A stretch of 64,000 nt of DNA from Paenibacillus nuruki (GTDB taxonomy: Bacteria; Bacillota; Bacilli; Paenibacillales; Paenibacillaceae), in NCBI RefSeq assembly GCF_001721045.1, contig NZ_MDER01000064.1:1-64000 (forward strand). The letters run 5' to 3'. The translations under genes and the position numbers were made by a program. Position 1 is the first letter of the stretch. Each line of letters starts with the position of its first letter. Of the stretch, positions 51,931 to 60,361 are shown in pieces. The notes under the pieces are model-generated. The model was given only the letters and a program-made list of their open reading frames with translations. It was not told where the DNA came from and did no database searches.

Positions 51931-52944
51931 TCAGAATTGTATAATAACTTTACCTTTTGGTCGACCATTAGCTACAAGCTCTAACGCATAATTGATATCG
52001 TTGATCGTAAATGTCTGCGGATGAAGAAGTGGAACAATATGATTGGTTTCAACGATTTGAGTAATTTCTTTCAATTGTGTACCGTCTGAGCGGACAAAGA
52101 TAAATCGATATTGTATGTCTTTCTTCTTCGCTTTGTTATCATATCTTGCACCAACAGCACCAAAAAGCTTTTGTTTCCACCAAGGAAAGCCACGATCTTC
52201 TGCAAAACGTTTGTTAGGCCCGGTACGAAGAGAAAGTAATCGTCCGCCACGCTTCATAATTTGTAATTCATTATCGAACTCTTCCGGTCCTAAAGCATCG
52301 ATCACATGATCAATATTCGTTAGAACGTCTACATAATTTTCTTTCGTATAATCTAAATATTGATCTGCACCAATCTGTAACGTACGTTCGCGTGTCTGTG
52401 CATTGCCGCTTACAATAACTTTTAATCCCATAGCTTTGGCGATAGGTACAGCGATTTGTCCAAAACTACCAGATCCACCGGGAATAAACACAGACTGCCC
52501 TGATTTTGCTTCTAGTTCTTCATGTAGCCCTTGATAAGCAGTAAGTCCTGTCAATGCTACCGCTGAAGCTTCTGCATAAGACAAATTTTTGGGCATGGGT
52601 GCAATAGCCGCCGCATCTACAGCTACATACTCGGCGAATGCGCCTATTTTTTTCAAAGGTAACCGTGTGTAAATATCATCGCCTACCTGAAATTCACGTA
52701 CATTTTTACCTACTTTTTCAATCACACCTGCTAATTCATTACCGATTGTCAGTGGAAAAGGATAGTCTTGAATTAATTTGACACTACCTGTTATGATTAA
52801 CATTTCTAGTGGATTCACAGCGGCAGCTTTGACTTTGACCAGCACTTCATGATCTTCAATATCTGGAATCGAAATCGTATTCACTTGTGCTTCTATTTGC
52901 TTGGAATACTTGCTGATCTGAGCAGCTTTCATTGTTTTGTTCAT
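51931..52944 (-). CDS. Zinc-less medium-chain dehydrogenase (quinone oxidoreductase-like)
   Basis: The protein is about 337 residues. The GroES-like N-domain has EVLVKVKAAAVNPLEMLI and NELAGVIEKVGKNVREFQVGD. The Rossmann domain has VFIPGGSGSFGQIAVPIAKAMG with GxGxxG-like NADP binding. The zinc-ligand cysteines are absent, as in the Zn-less MDR group. An ATG at 52944 is preferred over a GTG four codons upstream. It stands before the Old Yellow Enzyme and SDR genes in a run of same-strand oxidoreductases. The substrate is unknown. Confidence 0.92.
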   Translation of the reverse strand: MNKTMKAAQISKYSKQIEAQVNTISIPDIEDHEVLVKVKAAAVNPLEMLIITGSVKLIQDYPFPLTIGNELAGVIEKVGKNVREFQVGDDIYTRLPLKKIGAFAEYVAVDAAAIAPMPKNLSYAEASAVALTGLTAYQGLHEELEAKSGQSVFIPGGSGSFGQIAVPIAKAMGLKVIVSGNAQTRERTLQIGADQYLDYTKENYVDVLTNIDHVIDALGPEEFDNELQIMKRGGRLLSLRTGPNKRFAEDRGFPWWKQKLFGAVGARYDNKAKKKDIQYRFIFVRSDGTQLKEITQIVETNHIVPLLHPQTFTINDINYALELVANGRPKGKVIIQF

Positions 52945-53062
52945 GTATGAGTACACATCCTTTTTAAATTCATTTTAGAATTTATGTTTTTAGTCGCATT
53001 ATACAAATATATACTATTTATGTTAAATAATCCTATTTATACTTATTAAAATATTGAATAAT

Positions 53063-53096
53063 AGAGAGCGTACATGGTTTAAATTGTACGCTCTCT
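53063..53096 (-). terminator. Perfect 12-bp inverted repeat after OYE gene
   Basis: AGAGAGCGTACA (53063-53074) pairs with TGTACGCTCTCT (53085-53096). Read on the minus strand it ends the Old Yellow Enzyme transcript, with a modest T run. Confidence 0.8.
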
Positions 53097-53133
53097 TTAA
53101 GCAGATCAAAGGAATGACTGTGTTACTTTTTTT

Positions 53134-54213
53134 CTAATTCTTTTGTTTTTCTAATTCTTTTAACGTAGGATAATCCGTGTAACCCTCGCTACCTCCACTA
53201 AAGAATGCAGCAGGGTTTGCTTCATTTAGTGGTGCGCCTGTTTGAAGTCTTTCTACCAAATCAGGATTAGCTAATGCCCATACACCAACCGGTACAAGAT
53301 CAGCTAGACCGCTATCCAGATCTGCACTTATATTTTCTAATGTCCGACCTGCACGATTAACCAATAATGGATTCGTCCATATAGATCGAATATCTTTTAA
53401 CAATTCTTCATTTCCAAGGTGCATGATATGAAGATAAGCCAGATTGAATTGTGCTAATTCTTTGGTCAGGTAACGATAAAGATCAGGACCCTGTTCACCT
53501 TCTTCAATACCTCCAAGAGGTGTATGTGGAGAAATACGGAATCCTGTTTTGTCGGCTCCAATCTCCTCTACAATGGCTTGGGCAACTTCGATAGCAAAGC
53601 GAGCACGATTTTCGATCGAACCACCATATTCATCAGTACGTGTATTTGAATTTTCGCCTATAAATTGATTAATCAGATAACCGTTCGCCCCATGAATCTC
53701 AACGCCATCGGCTCCAGCTGCAATAGCAGCCGCCGCAGCTTGACGGAACTCTTGAATCGTTATTTGAATCTCTTCTTGACTCAACTCACGAGGTACAGGG
53801 ATATTTTGCATACCATTTGCTGTAAACATGTCGACGCCGGGTGCAATCGCAGAAGGAGCAACAGGTTGACGATGATGAGGTGTATTTTCAGGATGTGACA
53901 TCCGTCCAACATGCATCAATTGTATATAGACATAGCCGCCTGCTTCATGAACAGAATCGATCACTTTTTTCCATCCTGCAATATGTTGTTCTGTATAAAT
54001 ACCGGGTGACCATAAGTATCCTTGACCATCGTCTGAAGGCTGTGCTCCTTCTGTAATCAGAAGCCCCAAAGAAGCGCGTTGCGTATAATACTCTGCGGCT
54101 AACTCTCCAGGGGTACCATCTTCTTGTGCTCTACTGCGTGTCATCGGTGCCATAGCTAGTCGATGCTGTAATTCCATATTTCCTATTTTCGTGGGGCTCC
54201 ATAATTTTTCCAT
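53134..54213 (-). CDS. Old Yellow Enzyme family flavin oxidoreductase (NemA-like)
   Basis: The 359-residue TIM-barrel flavoenzyme has LAMAPMTRSRA (FMN contact), LITEGAQPSDDGQGY (flavin), YIQLMHVGRMSHP, VEIHGANGYLINQFI (with His/Asn to the phenol or nitro group) and DEYGGSIENRARFAIEV. All OYE substrate residues are seen, so ene-reduction of enones or nitro compounds is expected. CGGAGG lies before the ATG. It lies 54 bases before the next SDR gene with no terminator between. Confidence 0.95.
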   Translation of the reverse strand: MEKLWSPTKIGNMELQHRLAMAPMTRSRAQEDGTPGELAAEYYTQRASLGLLITEGAQPSDDGQGYLWSPGIYTEQHIAGWKKVIDSVHEAGGYVYIQLMHVGRMSHPENTPHHRQPVAPSAIAPGVDMFTANGMQNIPVPRELSQEEIQITIQEFRQAAAAAIAAGADGVEIHGANGYLINQFIGENSNTRTDEYGGSIENRARFAIEVAQAIVEEIGADKTGFRISPHTPLGGIEEGEQGPDLYRYLTKELAQFNLAYLHIMHLGNEELLKDIRSIWTNPLLVNRAGRTLENISADLDSGLADLVPVGVWALANPDLVERLQTGAPLNEANPAAFFSGGSEGYTDYPTLKELEKQKN

Positions 54214-54267
54214 TTGTATTCCTCCGATATTTGATAGGTTATAAGCTAAATGCTATTGATTTGATAT

Positions 54268-55020
54268 TTAAAATTCTGAAATGACCGGGTAGATCGGTGC
54301 TGTTAAATTAAAATCGTAATTGGTATCAACAATACCTACAGTCTCTGTACCTTCATACAGATTCACCATAAATCCAGCCATTTCTTTTGCTGTGTGATAC
54401 TTAGGCATATTGGCTTGATAATCATATTCTTCAATATCGTTTGAGTTTTTCACAAAATCGGTTTCAGTGATCGCTGGAGCCAATACTTTAGCTTTCAGAT
54501 GCGCACCTTTGATTTCTAATTCTTTGGCAAGACCTTCTGTAAATGCACTTACATAATATTTAGAAGCAGAGTAGGCTACACTTCCAACAGCAATCGCATA
54601 ACCAAGTGCTGAAGATACATTGATCAATTGAGTGCCTTCGATATTTGCATAATCTTTGACATAAAGGGTGGAAAGAATCGTTAATGATTCGATATTAACT
54701 TTTAACATCATTTCGACTTTACTTAGATTCTGATCGACGATGAAAGAACCTTCACCAAGTCCTGCATTGTTAATCCAAGTCTCGATTTGATAATTTTTTA
54801 GACTGTTGTATAGCGTATAGGCTTGCTGAGTGATAGAAAGATCACTCTCTACGATTACAACATCTAATGCTGGATGCAATTCTTTGATTTTGGCTTGAAG
54901 TTCTTCGAGCTTTTCTACTCTTCTGGCTACGATAATTAAGTTCTTTCCTTTAGCTGCAAATGCCAATGCGCTCTCATAACCGATTCCTGAACTTGCTCCT
55001 GTGATGACTGTATATTTCAT
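54268..55020 (-). CDS. Short-chain dehydrogenase/reductase
   Basis: The 250-residue enzyme has TGASSGIGYESA, VARRVEKL (Arg after beta2, favouring NADP), NNAGLGEGS, NVSSALGYAIAVGSVAY and YSASKYYVSAF. The catalytic tetrad is intact. Its promoter region carries two copies of the AGAACGATC operator at 55055 and 55123. It is the closest relative in the window of the upstream SDR at 55243 and may share control and perhaps function. AAAGGGAG lies before the ATG. Confidence 0.95.
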   Translation of the reverse strand: MKYTVITGASSGIGYESALAFAAKGKNLIIVARRVEKLEELQAKIKELHPALDVVIVESDLSITQQAYTLYNSLKNYQIETWINNAGLGEGSFIVDQNLSKVEMMLKVNIESLTILSTLYVKDYANIEGTQLINVSSALGYAIAVGSVAYSASKYYVSAFTEGLAKELEIKGAHLKAKVLAPAITETDFVKNSNDIEEYDYQANMPKYHTAKEMAGFMVNLYEGTETVGIVDTNYDFNLTAPIYPVISEF

Positions 55021-55054
55021 TATTATTGCTCCCTTTAATCATATTTTAAATTTG

Positions 55055-55068
55055 AGAACGATCATTCT
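55055..55068. promoter_or_regulatory. TetR-type operator copy A (SDR promoter)
   Basis: AGAACGATCATTCT, an imperfect 14-base palindrome, 35 bases upstream of the SDR start. The same sequence, reversed, is at 56134. Confidence 0.6.
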
Positions 55069-55122
55069 AAAATTGGTATAAAAGATCGTTTCTCCTTCTT
55101 TCGCCATAAGCATATCATTTCT

Positions 55123-55137
55123 AGAACGATCGGTAAA
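55123..55137. promoter_or_regulatory. TetR-type operator copy B (SDR promoter)
   Basis: AGAACGATCGGTAAA, identical in all 15 bases to the copy at 56253. A further half-site AAGATCGTTTCT lies at 55082. Confidence 0.6.
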
Positions 55138-55242
55138 GTATTATTTTTAAAAATCATTTGTTGTGTCAAAAAGAAGTCATAGGATGGAATTTAACCATTA
55201 CTTAAATAATAAAGTGACTCTTCTGCATCTAAAATGTAACGC

Positions 55243-56031
55243 TTAGTGGTTGGTGTTAGCTTGTGTAGATCTTACGAGACGAGTTGTCCATTTGCGTGGT
55301 AATAATCGTGGCATAAATGCTAATAAGCGATTGCGCGCTCCCGGTATAATCAACGTATCTCCTTTTAAAAATCCGTGATATCCTTCCTTCGCTACTTGAC
55401 TAGATGTCATGACTGAACCGCTTTTTGCCATTTGCGGGGCTTCTTCCATACCCGAACGATTGAAAAATCCAGTCGCTGTAACTCCCGGGCATAATGCTGT
55501 CACAGTCACACCGGTTCCACGTAGTTCATTTTCAAGTGCTTCTGTAAAAGATAATACATAGGCTTTAGACGCATAATACACAGACATCAGCGGACCCGGA
55601 AAAAATCCAACAAGAGAAGATACATTCATGATCCCGCCATGTCCTCGCTTCACCATGTCCGGTAGAAATAACTTGGTCATTACAGTTAAAGCTTTGATAT
55701 TGATATCAATCATATTCACTTCTTGTTCTAGATCTGTTTCTAAAAACGTTCCATACAAGCCAAATCCAGCATTATTAATCAGGTAATCTACGACAATTCC
55801 TTTTTCCTGAAGTTCTGCAAAAACAGCTTGAGGCATTCCTGTTGCCGAGACATCTTTGGCGATGATTATCGAGTGTGTACCGTATTTTTGTTTGTACTCT
55901 TTCGCCATTTCTTGCAACTTGGCTTCATTGCGTGCTACCAACACCAAGTTATAGCTATCTCTTGCAAAAAGGTCTGCTAATTCTTTTCCAATCCCGCCCG
56001 ATACGCCTGTGATCAATACCGTTTTTTTCAT
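55243..56031 (-). CDS. Short-chain dehydrogenase/reductase (YqjQ/DltE-like)
   Basis: The 262-residue protein has TGVSGGIGKELA, VARNEAKLQEM, NNAGFGLYGTFLE, NVSSLVGFFPGPLMSVYYASK and ALCPGVTATGFF. The length and the C-terminal IPGARNRLLAFMPRLLPRKW match the DltE/YqjQ group. The cofactor loop Arg favours NADP. The ATG at 56031 has AAGGAG eight bases upstream; the ATG two codons before overlaps it. Two AGAACGATC operators lie within 220 bases upstream. The substrate is unknown. Confidence 0.94.
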   Translation of the reverse strand: MKKTVLITGVSGGIGKELADLFARDSYNLVLVARNEAKLQEMAKEYKQKYGTHSIIIAKDVSATGMPQAVFAELQEKGIVVDYLINNAGFGLYGTFLETDLEQEVNMIDINIKALTVMTKLFLPDMVKRGHGGIMNVSSLVGFFPGPLMSVYYASKAYVLSFTEALENELRGTGVTVTALCPGVTATGFFNRSGMEEAPQMAKSGSVMTSSQVAKEGYHGFLKGDTLIIPGARNRLLAFMPRLLPRKWTTRLVRSTQANTNH

Positions 56032-56037
56032 TGTCAT

Positions 56038-56307
56038 GGCTCCTTATTCATATAGTAAGTGAAAGTTAAACGTGTTCGTTGTATTCGTTTATAAGTCTGT
56101 ACAAAGGATAATGGTTGCTAACATAAAAATACAAGAATGATCGTTCTAAAAATATTAAAAAAATAAACTTTTCTTTGAATATCTTATTTGCGTATGAACA
56201 TTCTTTAACTATTGTTAGTTAGCGAACTTCTGATTTAAACTCTACCATATTGAGAACGATCGGTAAAGAAAAATATTTTTTATTTCTATATGTTAAAGAA
56301 TTAGATA
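56038..56307. other. Operator-rich intergenic region before SDR
   Basis: This region contains copies C (AGAATGATCGTTCT, 56134-56147) and D (AGAACGATCGGTAAA, 56253-56267) of the repeated operator, 87 and 207 bases upstream of the SDR ATG. No gene was seen; the promoter for the SDR must be in 56040-56150. Confidence 0.55.
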
Positions 56308-56342
56308 TTAAAAAGCCTTTAGCCTGTATAAGCTAAAGACTT
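56308..56342 (-). terminator. Terminator of 33-residue gene
   Basis: Read on the minus strand: TCTTTAGC, loop, GCTAAAGG, CTTTTT. It follows the small gene at 56386. Confidence 0.75.
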
Positions 56343-56385
56343 CCCTTCGAGTACAATTGTTAGATAAGCAAAGACTCGTTGCTTA

Positions 56386-56487
56386 TCAACCTGCACTAAC
56401 ATTTCGGACAACATAGACTAATATTAACCATAATACAAATATGATGCCTACCACCAATACGATTTTAGACTGTTTACTTCTGAACAT
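56386..56487 (-). CDS. Small single-span membrane protein (33 aa)
   Basis: The short frame begins MFRSKQSKIVLVVGIIFVLW and continues LILVYVVRNVSAG to TGA. A basic start and a single hydrophobic span of about 20 residues are followed by a short outside tail, a plan seen in many small membrane proteins. AGAAGGAG lies about 9 bases before the ATG and a terminator follows at 56308, so it is probably real. It is not recognised and has no clear partner; the next genes are an unknown 111-residue protein and an SDR. Confidence 0.55.
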   Translation of the reverse strand: MFRSKQSKIVLVVGIIFVLWLILVYVVRNVSAG

Positions 56488-56566
56488 ATACCATGCTCCT
56501 TCTATTTTCTATTTGGTATTCATTCTAAATACTATGTAACTCTTTTCAAAATCTTTGGTTATTGCT

Positions 56567-56902
56567 CTACTTATTTATTGATTTAATTTTAATATCAAAA
56601 TTACTTTCTTCCATATTATAGCATTTAGTTAACAAAGTATAAGCAGAGATCGTTTGCAAATGATTGACTACCTTTTCCAACTGTTCTATAGAATCTGTTC
56701 CGTGAGCTACTTTAATGTATTGGTGGCTATATAATGCTCTATAAATATCCTCATGATCTGTCGGCTCAATCTGTACCAGATGAATATGAGAATCTGCTGT
56801 ATGTCCACTGCCTACGATAGCATAATGATCATCAATTAGAAGGGCTTTGTCATGATGATATTGCAAATGTTTTTCATGTGGAACGACCCAGATTTGTTTC
56901 AT
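56567..56902 (-). CDS. Hypothetical His-rich protein (111 aa)
   Basis: The protein starts KQIWVVPHEKHLQYHHDKALLIDDHYAIVGSGHTADSHIHL, with unusually many histidines (eight in the first 45 residues), then YRALYSHQYIKVAHGTDSIEQLEKVVNHLQ and a helical tail. The His clusters could bind a metal; this is only a possibility. No family is recognised. AGGAGG lies before the ATG. A 164-base intergenic gap separates it from the XRE-type gene, divergent on the other strand. Confidence 0.75.
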   Translation of the reverse strand: MKQIWVVPHEKHLQYHHDKALLIDDHYAIVGSGHTADSHIHLVQIEPTDHEDIYRALYSHQYIKVAHGTDSIEQLEKVVNHLQTISAYTLLTKCYNMEESNFDIKIKSINK

Positions 56903-57055
56903 ATGTAGATGTCCTCCTAAAATTAAATACGTTTAAGTATTATTATTATACTCTATTCTTAAAACAATTAATACTTATAAATATCATTTAATAGTACTTA
57001 TATATTCCTTACACCTTTATGATTTATTGTCTACTCTTTTAGAGAGGTGTTGAAT

Positions 57056-57406
57056 ATGGATGAGGTTTTGATAAAATTAGGAAGTAAAATAAGAGAATAT
57101 CGTAATCTTAAAGGATTATCTCAAGATCAATTAGGAGAATTATGCGGATTTCATTTTTCCTATATTGGCGGAGTCGAACGTGGAGAACGAAATATTACTA
57201 TTGAAAATATTGCAAAGATTTCTAAAGCTTTAGATATTGAACTTTCTAAATTATTTGAATTTAATCAAGAAACAGATGAGAATAATTTAGGAGAAAAGCA
57301 AAACCTTTTAAATGAATTAACTATCTTACTTGAAAATAAGAGTGTTAGTCAGATTACTATGATAAAAAATATTATTAATGAGATTTTTAAAACTTTTTCG
57401 AAATAA
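57056..57406 (+). CDS. XRE-family HTH regulator
   Basis: The 116-residue protein has an XRE/Cro HTH (EVLIKLGSKIREYRNLKGLSQDQLG, CGFHFSYIGGVERGERNITIENIAKISKALDIEL) and a leucine-rich C-terminal tail (LLNELTILLENKSVSQITMIKNII) that may mediate dimerisation. The ATG at 57056 follows AGAGGTG; a GTG three codons earlier is part of that site. It converges on the ATPase/HNH pair and shares a terminator with it. It resembles the SinR/immunity-regulator type found beside mobile and defence genes, so control of the neighbouring Septu-like pair is a fair guess. Confidence 0.9.
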   Translation: MDEVLIKLGSKIREYRNLKGLSQDQLGELCGFHFSYIGGVERGERNITIENIAKISKALDIELSKLFEFNQETDENNLGEKQNLLNELTILLENKSVSQITMIKNIINEIFKTFSK

Positions 57407-57444
57407 AAAAAAGATACACTAACAAATTAGTGTATCTTTTTTTT
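57405..57444. terminator. Perfect bidirectional terminator
   Basis: AAAAAAAGATACACTAA pairs exactly with TTAGTGTATCTTTTTTT around a 4-base loop. It serves both the XRE gene and the converging HNH gene. Confidence 0.95.
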
Positions 57445-57445
57445 A

Positions 57446-58312
57446 TTAAGTTAAACAGGATCGGATAAAATTTTCTGATTGTTGCATAGCATCTAATAAT
57501 GACGCCTCCCAGAAATTATTTCCATATATTTTTCTTTTGCTTTCTGCTTCATCTTGTAAATCTAACTCTACATCTTCTATAGTCACTTTTGTGGTTGATC
57601 TTCTGGATTTTGCTAATAAGGTCATTCTATGGGTGGTAATTGTTCCATTAGCTAACTTAGAATAGTTATCCAATAAATTGAGATACAAAAAATGACTTGA
57701 AATTATACAAAATAATGTATTGTCTATTTGTTCTCTATTGTTTAAATAAAATTTAACTGATGGTATAAGATCGTTATTGTCATATATTAATTTCGCAAAT
57801 AAAAATTTCTTACTTGGTAAAATATCATAATACATATTCAAAAAAAGTCTATTGTTATTATCATCTATCCATTTCTCTCTTTTTTTTAAATTGCAACTTG
57901 CACAGCATGGAATTAAATTTAAAGGATTTATACTTAATTCAGGATATTGACTTTTAGGAAGATAATGATCAAAAGTTATAGGAGTATCTATACAGCAATA
58001 CTGGCATTTCATTCCATATTCTACTGATTGCAAATTAGAAATACAAGATTTCATTTCTTCTAATGCTTTAGTACTACTATCGTAACAGTGTAAAAATGCT
58101 TCTTTAATTAATATTTTTTCGCTATAATCAACTAAAAAATTTATTAAAACATGTAAAGAATCTAAATTATCATTAAACAATTTATATTGTTCCCATACTG
58201 TTATAAAATTTTCTTCATTTAATAATAATAATCTTGTTTCTTCTTTCTTTGAATGAGCTATTCTTTTAAAAATATCTATAGGCTCTTCCTGATATGGTAT
58301 CAAGTTTTTCAT
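57446..58312 (-). CDS. HNH endonuclease of a Septu-like pair
   Basis: The 288-residue protein has a helical N-terminal region of about 95 residues and an HNH module: CQYC (Cys103, Cys106), TFDHYLPKSQYPELSINPLNLIPCCASC (split: DH at 115-116, Asn129/132, CxxC at 137-140) and LKKREKW. These elements match zinc-stabilised HNH nucleases of PtuB type. A C-terminal extension of about 140 residues has no recognised motif. It starts 7 bases after the AAA ATPase gene on the same strand, the Septu arrangement (PtuA-PtuB). AT-rich compared with the surroundings. Confidence 0.85.
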   Translation of the reverse strand: MKNLIPYQEEPIDIFKRIAHSKKEETRLLLLNEENFITVWEQYKLFNDNLDSLHVLINFLVDYSEKILIKEAFLHCYDSSTKALEEMKSCISNLQSVEYGMKCQYCCIDTPITFDHYLPKSQYPELSINPLNLIPCCASCNLKKREKWIDDNNNRLFLNMYYDILPSKKFLFAKLIYDNNDLIPSVKFYLNNREQIDNTLFCIISSHFLYLNLLDNYSKLANGTITTHRMTLLAKSRRSTTKVTIEDVELDLQDEAESKRKIYGNNFWEASLLDAMQQSENFIRSCLT

Positions 58313-58319
58313 ATTGGTC

Positions 58320-59732
58320 TTATTCCTTATTATTAATAATTGTTTTCAAGTAAACTTTTGCATTAAAACTAAGTTTGTTGTTAAATAATAATAATATTTC
58401 ATCGTAAGATAAATCTTGAGTTATTTTATTGAAGAAATTTTTATATAAACTATCTTTTTGACTACTATAAAAAACTTCTTCTGTAATACTAGTTAAATCC
58501 TCACCAAAACTTTCAATCCCCAATGGTCTAATTATAATTTTATTATCAATTTTTTCAAAAACTCTAACGTATTTTGCAGGTATTTCCTGTAAAATTATTG
58601 GAGAATGTGTAGAAATAATTGCATAAGAATCATACTCCTCTAATAATTCGTAAAGCATTTTTGTTAAACTCATTACTGCATCTGGATGTAAATATAGTTC
58701 AGGCTCATCATAAAGGATTAAAGAAGAATTTTTAATATTAGCCATAATATTAGTTATCATCACTAATATCATATTTTGTCCTGAGCTCAATTGTTTAAAA
58801 ACTTCTTCCGGCACTCCAGTTATCAAGTACTCTAATGTCTCTAAAGGAATTATGGAAGAAAGGACTTTTTTCCATTTCATAAGTCTATCTTTCGTATTTA
58901 AACGATGTAGGGAATCATTTATTTTTACAGCCATTTGACTTTTGCTTATAATTCCATTATTAGACCTAATACCGTAGTACTTATAACTAAAATCCTCTGA
59001 AGAGTTAGGTTTATCAAATTCGTCAAAATAACTATAAGATATTGCAATTACTTGAGAAAATATCGGAGTTGATGGAATGAAAGTTTCCTCATTTATATCT
59101 ACTCTACTTAAAGCGTCTGCTAATTGTATAAGCATCTTTGTCTTTCCAGTACCATTACTTCCAATCACTGCATTAATTCTGTAAGGCAAATATTTATGTT
59201 TGTTAAAGTCAAAATTTATTTTTAAATTGTTACCATAATGATAATAGTTAAAATCGAAGTAAGTGATATAGTTAGGCTTAATATTTTCCTTTTTATAGAA
59301 AATATATTGTGCAGTTTTTATCTCTTCATTATTTTCAATATTTTGAATTAAAAAATCTTTAATTTCTTTGTATGATTTTGCTTTTTCAAATAATTGTTTA
59401 TCAAAAATAAGATCATTTAAATTTTTTAATAAATTAGGATATATCATATATCCTACATCTTCTAAATTCTTATAATAATCTAAATTCACTCCTACTGAAA
59501 AATAAGATTTATTTAGTTTTTCAAATGAAATAGGAAGGGAAAATTCTGAGGGACTAGCAATAGAAACTATTTTTATTTCTCCTAACGTTACTATATCGCT
59601 ACGAGTAGATCTTAATTCTAATTTGAAGCATCTTTCATTTTTCTTTAATTTATTTCTTTTAATTTCATATAAAACTACTATATCGTTTGTTAAATATTGA
59701 GGAATATCTGTTATATTAGTATAAAAGTTCAT
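58320..59732 (-). CDS. ABC/SMC-type ATPase of a Septu-like pair (PtuA-like)
   Basis: The 470-residue protein has Walker A GSNGTGKT (191-198), a coiled or helical insertion, the ABC signature LSSGQ (315-319), Walker B ILYDEPELYLHP (Glu343 in DEPE) and the H loop STHSP (His376). The N-terminal 185 residues are beta-rich, a plan seen in RecF/OLD-type defence ATPases. PtuA senses phage and partners with an HNH effector, which is encoded directly downstream with a 7-base gap. It is strongly AT-rich, and the closest functional family cannot be fixed without a search. Confidence 0.88.
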   Translation of the reverse strand: MNFYTNITDIPQYLTNDIVVLYEIKRNKLKKNERCFKLELRSTRSDIVTLGEIKIVSIASPSEFSLPISFEKLNKSYFSVGVNLDYYKNLEDVGYMIYPNLLKNLNDLIFDKQLFEKAKSYKEIKDFLIQNIENNEEIKTAQYIFYKKENIKPNYITYFDFNYYHYGNNLKINFDFNKHKYLPYRINAVIGSNGTGKTKMLIQLADALSRVDINEETFIPSTPIFSQVIAISYSYFDEFDKPNSSEDFSYKYYGIRSNNGIISKSQMAVKINDSLHRLNTKDRLMKWKKVLSSIIPLETLEYLITGVPEEVFKQLSSGQNMILVMITNIMANIKNSSLILYDEPELYLHPDAVMSLTKMLYELLEEYDSYAIISTHSPIILQEIPAKYVRVFEKIDNKIIIRPLGIESFGEDLTSITEEVFYSSQKDSLYKNFFNKITQDLSYDEILLLFNNKLSFNAKVYLKTIINNKE

Positions 59733-59938
59733 TATTTCACCTCAAGTTTTTTATTATGTATATACATAGAAAAACAGATCACAATTTTTGTTTTATTTAA
59801 TATATATTTTTTATTATTGAATTTATTAGTAGTTTAAACGAAAGTCTTTGGCTATATATCAGCTAGAGACTTTCTTTAAGTTTAATCATATACTTATTTC
59901 TAATATTGAAATAAGTATATGAAAATTTTCAATAATAA
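59733..59938. other. AT-rich intergenic stretch
   Basis: Apart from the hairpin at 59839-59875 and the promoter region of the ATPase gene, nothing was recognised. Confidence 0.4.
59839..59875 (-). terminator. Terminator-like hairpin after unknown gene
   Basis: GAAAGTCTTTGGCT pairs with AGCTAGAGACTTTC with two mismatches. It lies downstream of the 141-residue gene on the minus strand. A weak T run follows. Confidence 0.65.
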
Positions 59939-60361
59939 TTAACAATCATAGGAAGGAATATTAAATCTTCTACATTCTCCAGGAGAACCACTTGTATCCA
60001 TTCTTTGAATCACTTCAGTAAATCTATTTTCAGCATTAAACATAGTAATAATTTGGATAGCTGTCATACGGTCTACTCCCCCAGCTTCAAGCTCATATTC
60101 AATTTCATAAAAGCCTGTAAAATTATTTAACTCATTTTGATCTAAATGATAACGGTTTAGTATATTCGAAACATGCTCAATTTGTCTATTACTAATAACT
60201 TCTAAATTACCCAGTTGTGCATCAATTACATTTTCCATTCCATTTAAAAGCCCAAAAATAGTTGAATCATTTACGTTGCATGTATCTTCAGGTAATCTTT
60301 TTTGAATACGATAAATTTCACCTAAAATTTTTGCTAAAGCAAGTTTAATTGTTTGATCCAT
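59939..60361 (-). CDS. Hypothetical helical protein (140 aa) with cysteine tail
   Basis: The protein is mostly helical (TIKLALAKILGEIYRIQKRL, IFGLLNGMENVIDAQLGNLEVISNRQIEHVSNIL) and ends in PGECRRFNIPSYDC, a short tail with the only closely spaced Cys pair. Its ATG follows AAGGAGTG by about 9 bases; a GTG three codons earlier is within that site. No family was recognised. It sits just left of the Septu-like pair, which it is not clearly part of since a hairpin and a 200-base gap separate them. It may be a passenger of the same island. Confidence 0.72.
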   Translation of the reverse strand: MDQTIKLALAKILGEIYRIQKRLPEDTCNVNDSTIFGLLNGMENVIDAQLGNLEVISNRQIEHVSNILNRYHLDQNELNNFTGFYEIEYELEAGGVDRMTAIQIITMFNAENRFTEVIQRMDTSGSPGECRRFNIPSYDC

